Made by a program: the position numbers and the translations under genes
Shown: piece by piece, positions 1 through 8,270 of the stretch
Layout: each line of letters opens with the position of its first letter
Numbering within the stretch: position 1 is the stretch's first letter
The notes under the pieces: model-generated
Database searches by the model: none
Told to the model about the DNA's origin: nothing
Seen by the model: only the letters and a program-made list of their open reading frames with translations
Source of the DNA: Amoebidium appalachense
Lineage: Eukaryota; Ichthyosporea
NCBI GenBank assembly: GCA_963693365.1
Contig: CAVNZM010000006.1
Span: forward strand, 11,594,001-11,658,000
DNA length: 64,000 bases
Direction: 5' to 3'

Positions 1-980
1 ATCGACCACACATCCCCGCTGTACGGCAAGGGGCCTGAGGGCCTAAGGGCCATGCGGGTAGAGGTGGTTGCAGTGGTGGACGGGATAGACGAGGTGTGTT
101 CGGACAACTGGCAGGTATGTCTGCTGGCTATCTCGTCTCTTGTCTTTTACACTGCCAGGTATATCTCCTGGCTATCTCGTGTCTTGTCTTTTTCATTGGC
201 AGGTATATCTCGTGGCTATCTCGTCGCTTGCGTGTGTGCTTCGACAACTGGCAGGTATATCTCGTGGTTATTTCTTGTCTTGAGCTTGCCTGGACAGCTG
301 TCCCTCTGTGTATCCAATCACCTGTGTGTCTATTGGACCCACCCAGCACCGTAGCAGGATCATGCGTTGTGGCTGGGAGTGTGGTGTTCTCTGTGGCAGG
401 TGAGGGGTGTGAATGCAAGGCAGTGGACTGACATGTGGTGCAGGCCAAGTGGTCGTATGTGGCCGACGACATGGTGTGGGATGCTGACTTTGAGCCAATG
501 ATCTCCGTCGCAAAGAAGAACGTCGTGGCCAGGCACTGTACGTGGCCAGCCCCCCTCGACTGCATGTGTGTGTGTGTGTGCATGCAGGGAGATCAGCAAG
601 GATTCTGATTGTGTGCACACAAAACGTTAAGCTGCACAAGTCGGCCCTCCAAAACCCCCTCCTAAACATACACCAATCCAAGGTGGCAAGCTCAGCACAA
701 ACACACGAACAGGCATGCACATACACACACGCACATGTCCTAGTGGGCAAGAGAGGGTGGCTGGGAAGGAGGGAGACGTGAGAGCGAGAGCGAGAGAGTA
801 GCAGGGGGAGGGGGGGGGGGGGGGGGAGGCCGGGGGAGGAAATGGGGCGGCGGGTGGAGGGGGAGAGAGGGGGGATGGAGAGAATTGGTTAAAGAGAGAT
901 AGAGAGGGACAGTGTGTGTGTTTGTTTGTCTGTGTGTGTTTGTTTGTGTGTGTGTGTGTTTGTTTGTGTGTGTGTGTGTT

Positions 981-1035
<55 letters not shown>

Positions 1036-1321
1036 AGAGAGACAGAGGTGGGGGGGAGGGAGAGGGGTGAGGGAGGGAGAGTGGGAGTGAGCAAGAGACA
1101 GAGGCAGAGAGAGAAAGAGGAGGGGGAGAGAGAGAGACAGACAGAGAGAGAGAGAGTTAGAGAGCTTCGAGAGAGGGTTGGGGGATGGGGGGGAGGAGAG
1201 AGAGGGAGGGGGAGAGAGGGAGGGAAGAGAGAAAGTGTGTGAGTGAGTGAGACAGACAATCGGACACAAGCAACACACATACCCACAGATTATGAAAAGC
1301 GCGCGCGCACACACGCACACG

Positions 1322-1387
<66 letters not shown>

Positions 1388-2212
1388 GACAGACAGACAC
1401 CATGCATGCACAGAGATGCACGTGCGCGTGCGCGCTCACATGCACACACAAACCCCCATTCGCCTGCTATGTACACAGTTTCGGCCACTTGTTTGACTTT
1501 GCATGAATGTGTTCGTACGGCTTCCTTGTCCCTTTTCCTCCATCCACTCGCGTGCACATGTCACAGTGCATGCATATGACCTAACTATTTATGCATGCAT
1601 ATGACCTAACTATTTATGCATGCATATGACCTATTTATGCATGCATATGACCTATTTACGCATGCATATGACCTAACTATTTATGCATGCATGTGGTCTA
1701 ACCATGGCAGTGCGTGCCTGTGGCCTATGATAGTGCATGCACGGCCTTACCATGATAGTGCGTGCATGGCCTAACCATGATAGTGCACGCATGGCCTAAC
1801 CATGATAGTGCACGCATGGCCTAACCATGATAGTGCATGCACGGCCTAACCACGATAGTGCATGCACGGCCTAACCATGATAGTGCATGCACGGCCTAAC
1901 CATGATAGTGCATGCACGGCCTAACCATGATAGTGCATGTACCGCCTAACCATGATAGTGCATGTACCGCCTAACCATGATAGTGCATCCACGGCCTAAC
2001 CATGATAGTGCATGCACGGCCTAACCCTGTGAGCAGTGGGGGCACCCGGGTGGCGGCACCCCTCTGTGGTCAATCTACCGCAGCAGCTGCTAGTGGACCC
2101 GGACAGTGCCGAGGCCAGGCCCCTATTGGCTGCGGATCAGGCCACCACCGTGGACGGTGTGGTGCTGGTCGACTATACTAAATTCAACACCCTGGACAGG
2201 CGCCACGGCTAG
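1..2212 (+). CDS. Inward-rectifier potassium channel (Kir), C-terminal cytoplasmic domain, 5' partial
   Basis: Three exons are seen: 1-114, 444-537 and 2037-2212 (TAG at 2210-2212). All have GT/AG borders and phases agree (0, then 1), giving 127 residues. The first exon begins inside the protein with IDHTSPLYG, the Kir cytoplasmic-domain signature (ID.TSPLYG), followed by [10 protein letters not shown]. The second holds [17 protein letters not shown], matching the conserved Y.(A/P)D(D/E)(I/M).WG..F region. The last ends in [18 protein letters not shown], the typical VDYS.F terminus. Pore helices and the selectivity filter lie upstream of the window, so ion selectivity cannot be read here. Kir channels are tetrameric membrane channels whose C-terminal domain forms the cytoplasmic vestibule and binds gating ligands. 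About 30 residues ([12 protein letters not shown] onward) separate the last two conserved blocks, longer than usual. The first intron repeats the end of exon 1. Confidence 0.85.
70..290 (+). repeat. Tandem copies of an exon end plus splice donor
   Basis: The Kir exon ends ACAACTGGCAG|GTATGT at 114/115. The CAG|GTATATCTC unit then recurs with donor-like GT at 159, 203 and 255 (spacing 44, 44 and 52 bp). The last copy again carries the exonic bases TTCGACAACTGGCAG. The repeat therefore includes both exon sequence and the 5' splice site. Confidence 0.75.
538..2036 (+). repeat. Last Kir intron: simple repeats and two minisatellites
   Basis: This 1.5-kb intron holds G/A-rich stretches, a (TG)n block around 914-1034 and a (CA)n block around 1308-1400. 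A tandem array of TGCATGCATATGACCTA with ACTATTTA spacers covers about 1567-1690. A roughly 25-bp array (ATGATAGTGCATGCACGGCC TAACC) with about twelve copies covers 1720-2030, directly before the acceptor at 2034-2036. I see no additional exon. Confidence 0.7.
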
Positions 2213-2727
2213 GCCCTGCAGGGTACGAACTGGGATGGCTGTAATGCATCAGCATGTGCTGTGTCGGTGGTGGGGGGGCACATGCACAGGCCTGGTCTCG
2301 GGCAAGTCAGTGACGGCTCACTAGTGGCTCGTCTGGACATTAGTCACAACACAAGCGCACAGCACACAGTGCCCTGCACACGGCACTGAAGGATGCATGG
2401 AGTGTCGCAACACCACGGCATTGGAAAGGGTTTCAAGTGGCTGGGTCAGGGTGAAATGATGGGGCACTGTGGGCTTAGCCTAGGGGCTGTGCGCTGTTTA
2501 CTGGATGGCAGACCGGCAGATGTTGCTCAGTGTATCTCCTTAGCCCTAGGTGGGGTGCAATATGGCTGGATGTGCATACTGAAGGAAAGGAAAAGTATTA
2601 CGACTAGTAGTGTAGTCGGCTTTTTCCCTTTCTTTTTTCTTTTCTCTTCTTTCTTTCTTTTCTTTTTTTTTCTTTTTTTCTTTTTTTTTTTTCCTTTTTT
2701 TTTTTTCGGCAGCCCGAGGGTGTGTGT

Positions 2728-2781
<54 letters not shown>

Positions 2782-3981
2782 GGGGGGGGGGGGGGGGGGG
2801 GGGGGGAGGGGGGAGGAGGATATTAGCTTTGTATGTGCTAGTAGGTCGTGTACATGTGCATGCAATTGTGGGTAACCCTGTGTGTTTGTGCCTCAGACCA
2901 CTTATGTGTTTGTCTTTCTCTCGGTCTGGGTCTCGGTCTGGGTCTGTGTCTCTGCCTGTGTTGGCAGTGAGTGATTGTTGCAGATTGCACATTTAAATAT
3001 CACTGATAGTTGAGTACTTGTGGCTTAATTGTTTTGAAAGTTTCGTGTACATATGTGATTAACAGTTTTGCTTACCAAAGGTTACTTTAACATATGTTCG
3101 CTATGTAATGTTGGGGAGGGGCAGGTCACAAGCTTTTCTTCGACAACCTTAATGTACATGACCCATCCGATTGTGCTGATGTGGCCACCACCAAAACGTA
3201 TGCAAATCTGGCAGAGAGGGATATATGTGCCACGTGGGTGCACGGGCACAATAAATGTGGGTGCACGGGCACAATAAATGTGGGTGCATGGGCACAATAA
3301 ATGTGGGTGCATGGGCACTGGGTGCATGGGCACAATAAATGTGGGTGACGTGCGCAATACTGTAATTGTGCCCGGGCGGGGGTTCATGGGCACAAGGATT
3401 GCCGTAAACGGTGCCATGAGGGTGCATCGCACGATATATACGCCACGTTTGTTGTGTGTACATCGCACGATAAATATGCTTCGTGGGTACATCGCACGAT
3501 AAATAAATATGCTACGAGATAATGCTACGTGGGTACATCGCACAATTCACCTGCATGTGGGTGCATTCGCATCGCAAATTGTGTCGTGTGCGCATGCACA
3601 TGGTGCATGGCATCGCACAAAAATATATTCAAATGTCGACGTGGGTGCATTGCACACTGCGGTGCGTGTGCACCTTTGCGTGAGTGCATTTATGTGATTG
3701 CATGCATGGGTGCCATGCGCACGTGAGCGCACGTGCTAGCACATGCAAGGTAATTCATGTACCATAGGGGTGATCACATGACGTGCATGGGAACAACACA
3801 CGTGCCGTGTGGGTGCACGAACACAACACATATACATGTGGGTGAATGTGAAAAGTGAATGTGATTGTTACCCCGTGGTTTCATGTGCACAGCATGTATG
3901 TTCGCGTACGTGGCCCCATCGGAACGAAGTTGAGTTGGCGCCTTCAATTTTATTGCACCAATCACCGTGCGAGCTGGGTGA
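2213..3981. other. Intergenic, repeat-rich, no gene supported
   Basis: The stretch contains a pyrimidine block (about 2618-2707), a (TG)n block and a poly-G block (about 2723-2820). At about 3235-3345 there is a 23-bp tandem array whose unit is GGGTGCACGGGCACAATAAA TGT. A related series with ATCGCACGATAAATA follows to about 3510. The array units carry AATAAA on the + strand, a polyadenylation-like hexamer roughly 1.1 kb past the Kir stop. ORFs here are low-complexity shadows. Confidence 0.6.
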
Positions 3982-4196
3982 ACACATGTCGTACCCCCCA
4001 TTTCCGTGGTTTTTTTTGTAGCTCGAAAATAATGCATCATACAGTGCTCGACCCGGCCGAGATACGTCCAAATTGGCGCTGGTTCAAGCGGTATAGGGGG
4101 AGCGCCCAGGAGGGCGTTCGATGGCTGGGTTGGGCTTTGTGATGGCATGCGGAATAGCTTTATTTGGCTAGAAGTTTTAGCCTTAGATGGCTTGAC
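3982..4196 (+). repeat. Left terminal inverted repeat of the Polinton-like element
   Basis: It begins ACACATGTCGTACCCCCC and ends GATGGCTTGAC. It matches the reverse complement of 15964-16178 over 215 bp. I noticed one mismatch, near the inner end (TTTTAGCC against TTTTAGTC). GTGA lies directly outside. Confidence 0.85.
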
Positions 4197-4334
4197 TCTT
4201 GATTGTCAGCCAATCGCGTTTAGGGAAGGGCGTATACCAGCTCCACGATGCCAAATACTGCTTTTTTGCAAGTTTTCCCGGGTACAGAAACTTTTTGTGT
4301 TTGTTGTATGTACATAAGGCATACCAGGTCCAAG

Positions 4335-4751
4335 ATGATGCAAACCCAGGACATTACCAGCGAGGGGCCAGATAAGATGGCAAAGTTAGCCTGCGAGTAC
4401 ATTCGTCTCAGAAAGCTGGGCAGAAACACAATGACGTACAGGGACACGGAGAAGAAGCGTGTATACTCCCGCCTGCTGATTAAATACATGCGCAGCCACC
4501 GGCTGCTCACATTGCAAATCCCAGGTGTGGATGATAAAGCCATTTCCCTGCAAAAGGTGAGGGGCAAAGCTGCAATGTCTCTAAAACGCATTCAACAAGC
4601 ATGCAAGGAGTATTGTGATGCGGTGAAGGGAGGTAAACTTGAGCTCTCTCCTGAGACTATGATGGCGTTCATAACCACAAAGCAGCCTGAAACTACCAAC
4701 TGGAAGCTTGCAGTCCAAGAGAAGTCTTCAGATTCATGGTTTGAGGCATGA
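4335..4751 (+). CDS. Polinton-like element orphan protein 1 (138 aa)
   Basis: I do not recognise this protein. ATG ATG at 4335 is preferred over the upstream ATG at 4248 because the upstream stretch is Cys-rich and unlike the rest. It is basic and predicted helical (YIRLRKLGRNTMTYRDTEKK, then SLKRIQQACKEYCDAVKG), with no signal peptide or membrane segment. It is the first of three same-strand genes 33-131 bp apart and begins just inside the left TIR. In Polintons this position is often taken by structural or DNA-binding proteins, but nothing in the sequence proves such a role. Confidence 0.55.
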   Translation: MMQTQDITSEGPDKMAKLACEYIRLRKLGRNTMTYRDTEKKRVYSRLLIKYMRSHRLLTLQIPGVDDKAISLQKVRGKAAMSLKRIQQACKEYCDAVKGGKLELSPETMMAFITTKQPETTNWKLAVQEKSSDSWFEA

Positions 4752-4783
4752 CAGAAATTAATTTTTGGGGATGAGAGGTAATC

Positions 4784-5500
4784 ATGGCTACACCCAGCGC
4801 AAACATGTTGGAGGCCCCGGGGCTTACAGAGGATTTGGTGGCTCTCGTGGCGGGCACCGACGAATCAGGGCAGGCAGGAAGGCCTCCCTCCATGACTGAT
4901 AGTATGCTTGACCGTGATCTAATGGAAGCCGTGGAAAACAAAAGTGTGGCACGACGAGAACGTGCAGAGGCTAGAGCTGCAGCCGAAGCCGCAGCCGGCG
5001 CTACACTAGCACTTGAAGCACAGGCAGGTGCCTCAGCTCCGAGGCTGGATGCATCCAGCATGCATGATGCAGACACAGGCCCGCATGGCATTGCGGAGCT
5101 TAGTTGCTCGTCGCAGCATCTTGGTAGCATGACAAAGGCGTGTGGCCAGCTCCATACAGTGCATGGTATAATCGTGTTATTTGCATACATAGCAACTACA
5201 GTGTTGAGGGTTATATCGAAGGGTATACAATTGATGGGGTGGCCTGAGAAGCTGCAGGGAGACCTTGCCAGTGGTGTGTTTGACTCGCACATTTACGCGC
5301 TGCTAGATGCGTGTACTGACGCGGCGCTGGTAAAAAATCCGATGCTGGAGCTGGGAGTGAGACTTACACTGTCAGCAATATTTCATCACAGAAGCTCGAA
5401 GCTAGCCCAGGCCGTCTCTCACGTCCACTGGCAGTCTGAGAGCATAGAACAGCCTCATGGGCAGCTTATGGACCATCTTGACCGATCTGTCACTGTGTGA
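4784..5500 (+). CDS. Polinton-like element orphan protein 2 with Ala/Glu-rich helix and hydrophobic segment (238 aa)
   Basis: I do not recognise this protein. Residues about 50-85 form a charged Ala/Glu/Arg-rich stretch (RRERAEARAAAEAAAG) likely to be a coiled coil or long helix. Residues about 120-140 (HGIIVLFAYIATTVLRVI) are hydrophobic enough for one membrane-associated helix. The C-terminal third is mixed and probably folded. The ATG at 4784 lies 33 bp after the preceding stop. A helical region followed by a hydrophobic segment would suit a membrane-active or minor virion protein, but that is only an inference. Confidence 0.6.
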   Translation: MATPSANMLEAPGLTEDLVALVAGTDESGQAGRPPSMTDSMLDRDLMEAVENKSVARRERAEARAAAEAAAGATLALEAQAGASAPRLDASSMHDADTGPHGIAELSCSSQHLGSMTKACGQLHTVHGIIVLFAYIATTVLRVISKGIQLMGWPEKLQGDLASGVFDSHIYALLDACTDAALVKNPMLELGVRLTLSAIFHHRSSKLAQAVSHVHWQSESIEQPHGQLMDHLDRSVTV

Positions 5501-5631
5501 CACCCAGTGTGCATGGAGTTCGAGTCTTTGAGCCACTTAGTGAGTGAATAAAAGTTTGTGGCTGAAATTTCCTGTTTCCGTGGGTTGCGATGTAAAAATT
5601 CCATTCATCCGTTCAACCCCAAATCTACATC

Positions 5632-6456
5632 ATGTCTGCGTTTGCCTTCCTGAACCCCAGTAGCGAGGATACGACTGTAGGAGGCTACGGTAAGGCCTTC
5701 AATTACAAAGTGATTGCGTCATTGGTGCCTGCCAAAGAGCTTGCAACTGCCGTTGCCGAAGAGATGCCAGAAGCCATGCGGTACGTGCATGACAGACTGT
5801 CCGCAGCTTACGGTAGCAGCTACACACAGCACAACGTCAAGCAGTTCCTGCTCACCTGGCCGGTGGCTATCAAAGCCTTCCATGATGCCACAACCCCAAA
5901 GATTAGTGCGCTTCGCCAGGCAGCGGAAGACAAATACAAGCTGCGCAGGGAGAGACAGGAGGCAGACAAGCCCATCCGTGCCCAGGTCAACAAGCGTGTT
6001 GCACCCTACCTGCAAGGCTACCAGGGCTGCCTCATGAAGCGCTTGAAGCCGGAAGATTTCACTGAGTGTTCTACTCTGGCAAATATGGAAAACCAGGACA
6101 ATCAGCTGGTAGGCAGGGGTGCCATGGTGCCTGTGCGTGGCCTTCGAGAGCGTGTGATAAACGAGAAGGGTATCGGTACATTGTTTAATGAGGAGATTGC
6201 ACCGGCTGTGCAAGAGTACCAAGGTAGGCAGACAGGGGCATGGAATTCTGTATACCCGCCTGGGGTAGCAAGGTCTATCGAGCAGCGTGGCTTCTACAGG
6301 GATGACAGGCAGCCCATGACAGAGACTCAGGCCGCTTTGCGCGGTATGCGACTGCAGCTTAAGGAGAGGCTGAATGCCGTCAAGCTCCGTGAAACACAGG
6401 AGGCTTTGCAGAGCATGGGTCAGAGGCCTTCGTTTGTTCTCAATGCTGCCCAGTAA
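5632..6456 (+). CDS. Polinton-like element orphan protein 3 (274 aa)
   Basis: I do not recognise this protein. It starts MSAFAFLNPSSEDTT, is largely hydrophilic and has a helical, charged middle (LRQAAEDKYKLRRERQEADK) and a helical C-terminus (LRGMRLQLKERLNAVKLRET). No Cys-cluster, signal peptide or membrane segment is seen. Its stop is 13 bp from the stop of the convergent integrase gene, so it is the last plus-strand gene. It lacks the length expected of a double-jelly-roll capsid protein. A scaffold, minor capsid or terminal-protein role cannot be excluded. Confidence 0.6.
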   Translation: MSAFAFLNPSSEDTTVGGYGKAFNYKVIASLVPAKELATAVAEEMPEAMRYVHDRLSAAYGSSYTQHNVKQFLLTWPVAIKAFHDATTPKISALRQAAEDKYKLRRERQEADKPIRAQVNKRVAPYLQGYQGCLMKRLKPEDFTECSTLANMENQDNQLVGRGAMVPVRGLRERVINEKGIGTLFNEEIAPAVQEYQGRQTGAWNSVYPPGVARSIEQRGFYRDDRQPMTETQAALRGMRLQLKERLNAVKLRETQEALQSMGQRPSFVLNAAQ

Positions 6457-6469
6457 AGAGTTTGTAGTA

Positions 6470-7603
6470 CTAGTGCCTGCCGCGATGGCGCTTTCTGCCA
6501 GACACGCCAGGCTGTGGGAATGTGGCAGGAACCGATCTCTTGTTGCCCATTTGGAACAAAATGTCGGCAGCATACAGGTCTTGCTGTAGCGGAGTCATGG
6601 CATCCAATATGGCCGATGTTTCCTTCTCTTGTTGTGTATGTGTGCTGGTGTCAGCGGGGGTGGGTAGTATGTCACGTGGGTGGCGGCGTCTGGTCACGCC
6701 CGGCTGCCCCTCAAGCTCCACTGTATACTTGAAGCCGGAAAGAAATTTGACAACCCAGAGTGACGGGTCCCAATCCCCTGTGCCTGTGTTGACTGTCATG
6801 CTTTTCTTTGAAAAGAGCGCGTCTTTCAGTGCCTCGTCTGAGCGTATGCGCACCTTGTCGCCCGGGAGATACTTAAATGCTGTTTTCATGACTCGCTTTG
6901 CCTTCTTTACTGTTTTTAGGTGGTAGCGCTGCTCGTCGTGGTAGGTCACCAGGAATGGAGGCTTGCCGCTGACTGCTGAGTGACATCGTGTGTTATATGT
7001 TAGTTCGATGTCCACCCACCCATTCTCATAAAAGAGGTTCAGGTAGGCAAGTCCTAGCTCAAACCTGCTTGCCATTAGCTCACGCAGGCTGCGATTAAAC
7101 CTCTCCACGATGCTGTTGGCTCTATGATCGCCTGAATCCAGCATTATGTGCTGCATGCCCATTCCCCTCACATAAGCTGTAAACTCGCCCTTGAATTCTG
7201 AACCCGGGTCTGTGATGAGCCTTTTAAAGGTGTGTGGTCCGTCTGCCCCTGCCATGTAGTCGCTTGCTACGCCCGTGTACCCCCTGCTTGTTTCATTCTC
7301 AGGGCGCCATGCCACAGCTCTCAGAGCATACAATCTCCGAAGTGCTATTTTGAAGCCCTCTCTCACAGTGACAGAGTCACGGGCAGTCAGCGGTACCCAC
7401 ACTCCTCTCTTTGAGTTTACCTCGATGACAGTGAGTACAAACGGGTGTGCCTGCCCGGTCTGTGGATGCTTCTGCATACTTCCAAGGTCAATAGTGAGCA
7501 CACGCTGGCGACCGGGGTATGTCAACCTCCAGCTTGCAAGGTACATGAGATCGGCATTCAGGGTCAGTGGAGGTGCTGTTACTGGAATGTCCATCTTAGA
7601 CAT
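6470..7603 (-). CDS. Retroviral-type (rve) DDE integrase of a Polinton-like element
   Basis: The 377-residue protein should insert the element's linear DNA into the host chromosome. A DDE catalytic triad is visible: D39 in VLTIDLG, D132 in LITDPGSEF and E167 in NSIVERFNRS, with 34 residues between the second D and the E, as in retroviral and Polinton integrases. A C-terminal SH3/chromo-like region follows (LPGDKVRIRSDEAL, then WVVKFLSGFKYTVELEG). The tail is basic and ends in SGRKRHRGRH. The N-terminal HHCC zinc finger is not evident before D39, so the protein may lack it. It lies 35 bp downstream of the thiol oxidase gene on the same strand. Confidence 0.9.
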   Translation of the reverse strand: MSKMDIPVTAPPLTLNADLMYLASWRLTYPGRQRVLTIDLGSMQKHPQTGQAHPFVLTVIEVNSKRGVWVPLTARDSVTVREGFKIALRRLYALRAVAWRPENETSRGYTGVASDYMAGADGPHTFKRLITDPGSEFKGEFTAYVRGMGMQHIMLDSGDHRANSIVERFNRSLRELMASRFELGLAYLNLFYENGWVDIELTYNTRCHSAVSGKPPFLVTYHDEQRYHLKTVKKAKRVMKTAFKYLPGDKVRIRSDEALKDALFSKKSMTVNTGTGDWDPSLWVVKFLSGFKYTVELEGQPGVTRRRHPRDILPTPADTSTHTQQEKETSAILDAMTPLQQDLYAADILFQMGNKRSVPATFPQPGVSGRKRHRGRH

Positions 7604-7638
7604 GCGAGCAACTTGCTTTCACAACCTTACCAAAATAA

Positions 7639-8148
7639 TCAACTTGCATGTGTAAAAGGTTCTATTTGGCCCGACTCTCTAAAAGTGGCTGGCATCAGCC
7701 TGGCCGCCAGCCAGCCCGGCAAGTCTGTAACAGGCTGAGACATGGTCTTCAGTGCTGTCTGGTCTAGGTGTTCAGTGGAGTGTGCTATCCATGTCGAAAA
7801 CTTTTTCTCTATCTCCCAGAGGGAGACCTCTGGCTTTTTTAAATGTTTGTTAACGCTGTTGTGAACGTCAATTAGCCAGGCAACCAGCGACTCTCGACCC
7901 TGTAAGGCAGCATCACCCAAAGCCAGCTTTCCCTTTACTAACATAGTCTGCCAGTGCCCGCGGCAGGACTCACATGGTAGCACGTGTCCTAAGCTGAAAA
8001 AGAAGTCTCTGTATTGTTTTCTATCGGCACTAGACGGTCTGGATGGGTAGCCAAAGGAGACAGCATGCAAAGAAAGCCACAGGTGCGGGCCCCAGTGGGT
8101 ACTGTGTAAGTTATATCGGTCTACACTGAGTCTATGAACAGCATCCAT
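7639..8148 (-). CDS. Erv1/ALR-family FAD-dependent sulfhydryl oxidase
   Basis: The 169-residue protein is expected to form disulfide bonds using FAD and oxygen. Family marks are the WGPHLWLSLHAVSFGYP helix (W19, H28), the redox pair C59-x-x-C62 in VLPCESCRGHW, and the FAD-binding DVHNSVNKHLKKP motif (HN.VN..L.KP). No signal peptide or membrane anchor is seen. Large DNA viruses encode such enzymes to oxidise virion proteins in the cytosol, so its presence may be a trace of a virion-producing ancestor even though no capsid gene is recognised. It lies between polymerase and integrase, all on the minus strand, suggesting co-expression. Confidence 0.88.
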   Translation of the reverse strand: MDAVHRLSVDRYNLHSTHWGPHLWLSLHAVSFGYPSRPSSADRKQYRDFFFSLGHVLPCESCRGHWQTMLVKGKLALGDAALQGRESLVAWLIDVHNSVNKHLKKPEVSLWEIEKKFSTWIAHSTEHLDQTALKTMSQPVTDLPGWLAARLMPATFRESGQIEPFTHAS

Positions 8149-8270
8149 TGTCTAAGTTAATGCTATACTTGAACATAAAATGCCCCCATACTTGCGCCGC
8201 AAATGACAAACCAGTGACAACCACTGGCAGTTACCAATTCGAAAAAAAACCCAACAAGTCAAACCAAAGC

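Noticed and set aside
1560-2030. CRISPR-like regular repeats
   Set aside because: Units are contiguous tandem repeats without unique spacers, in an intron of a eukaryotic gene. No cas genes.
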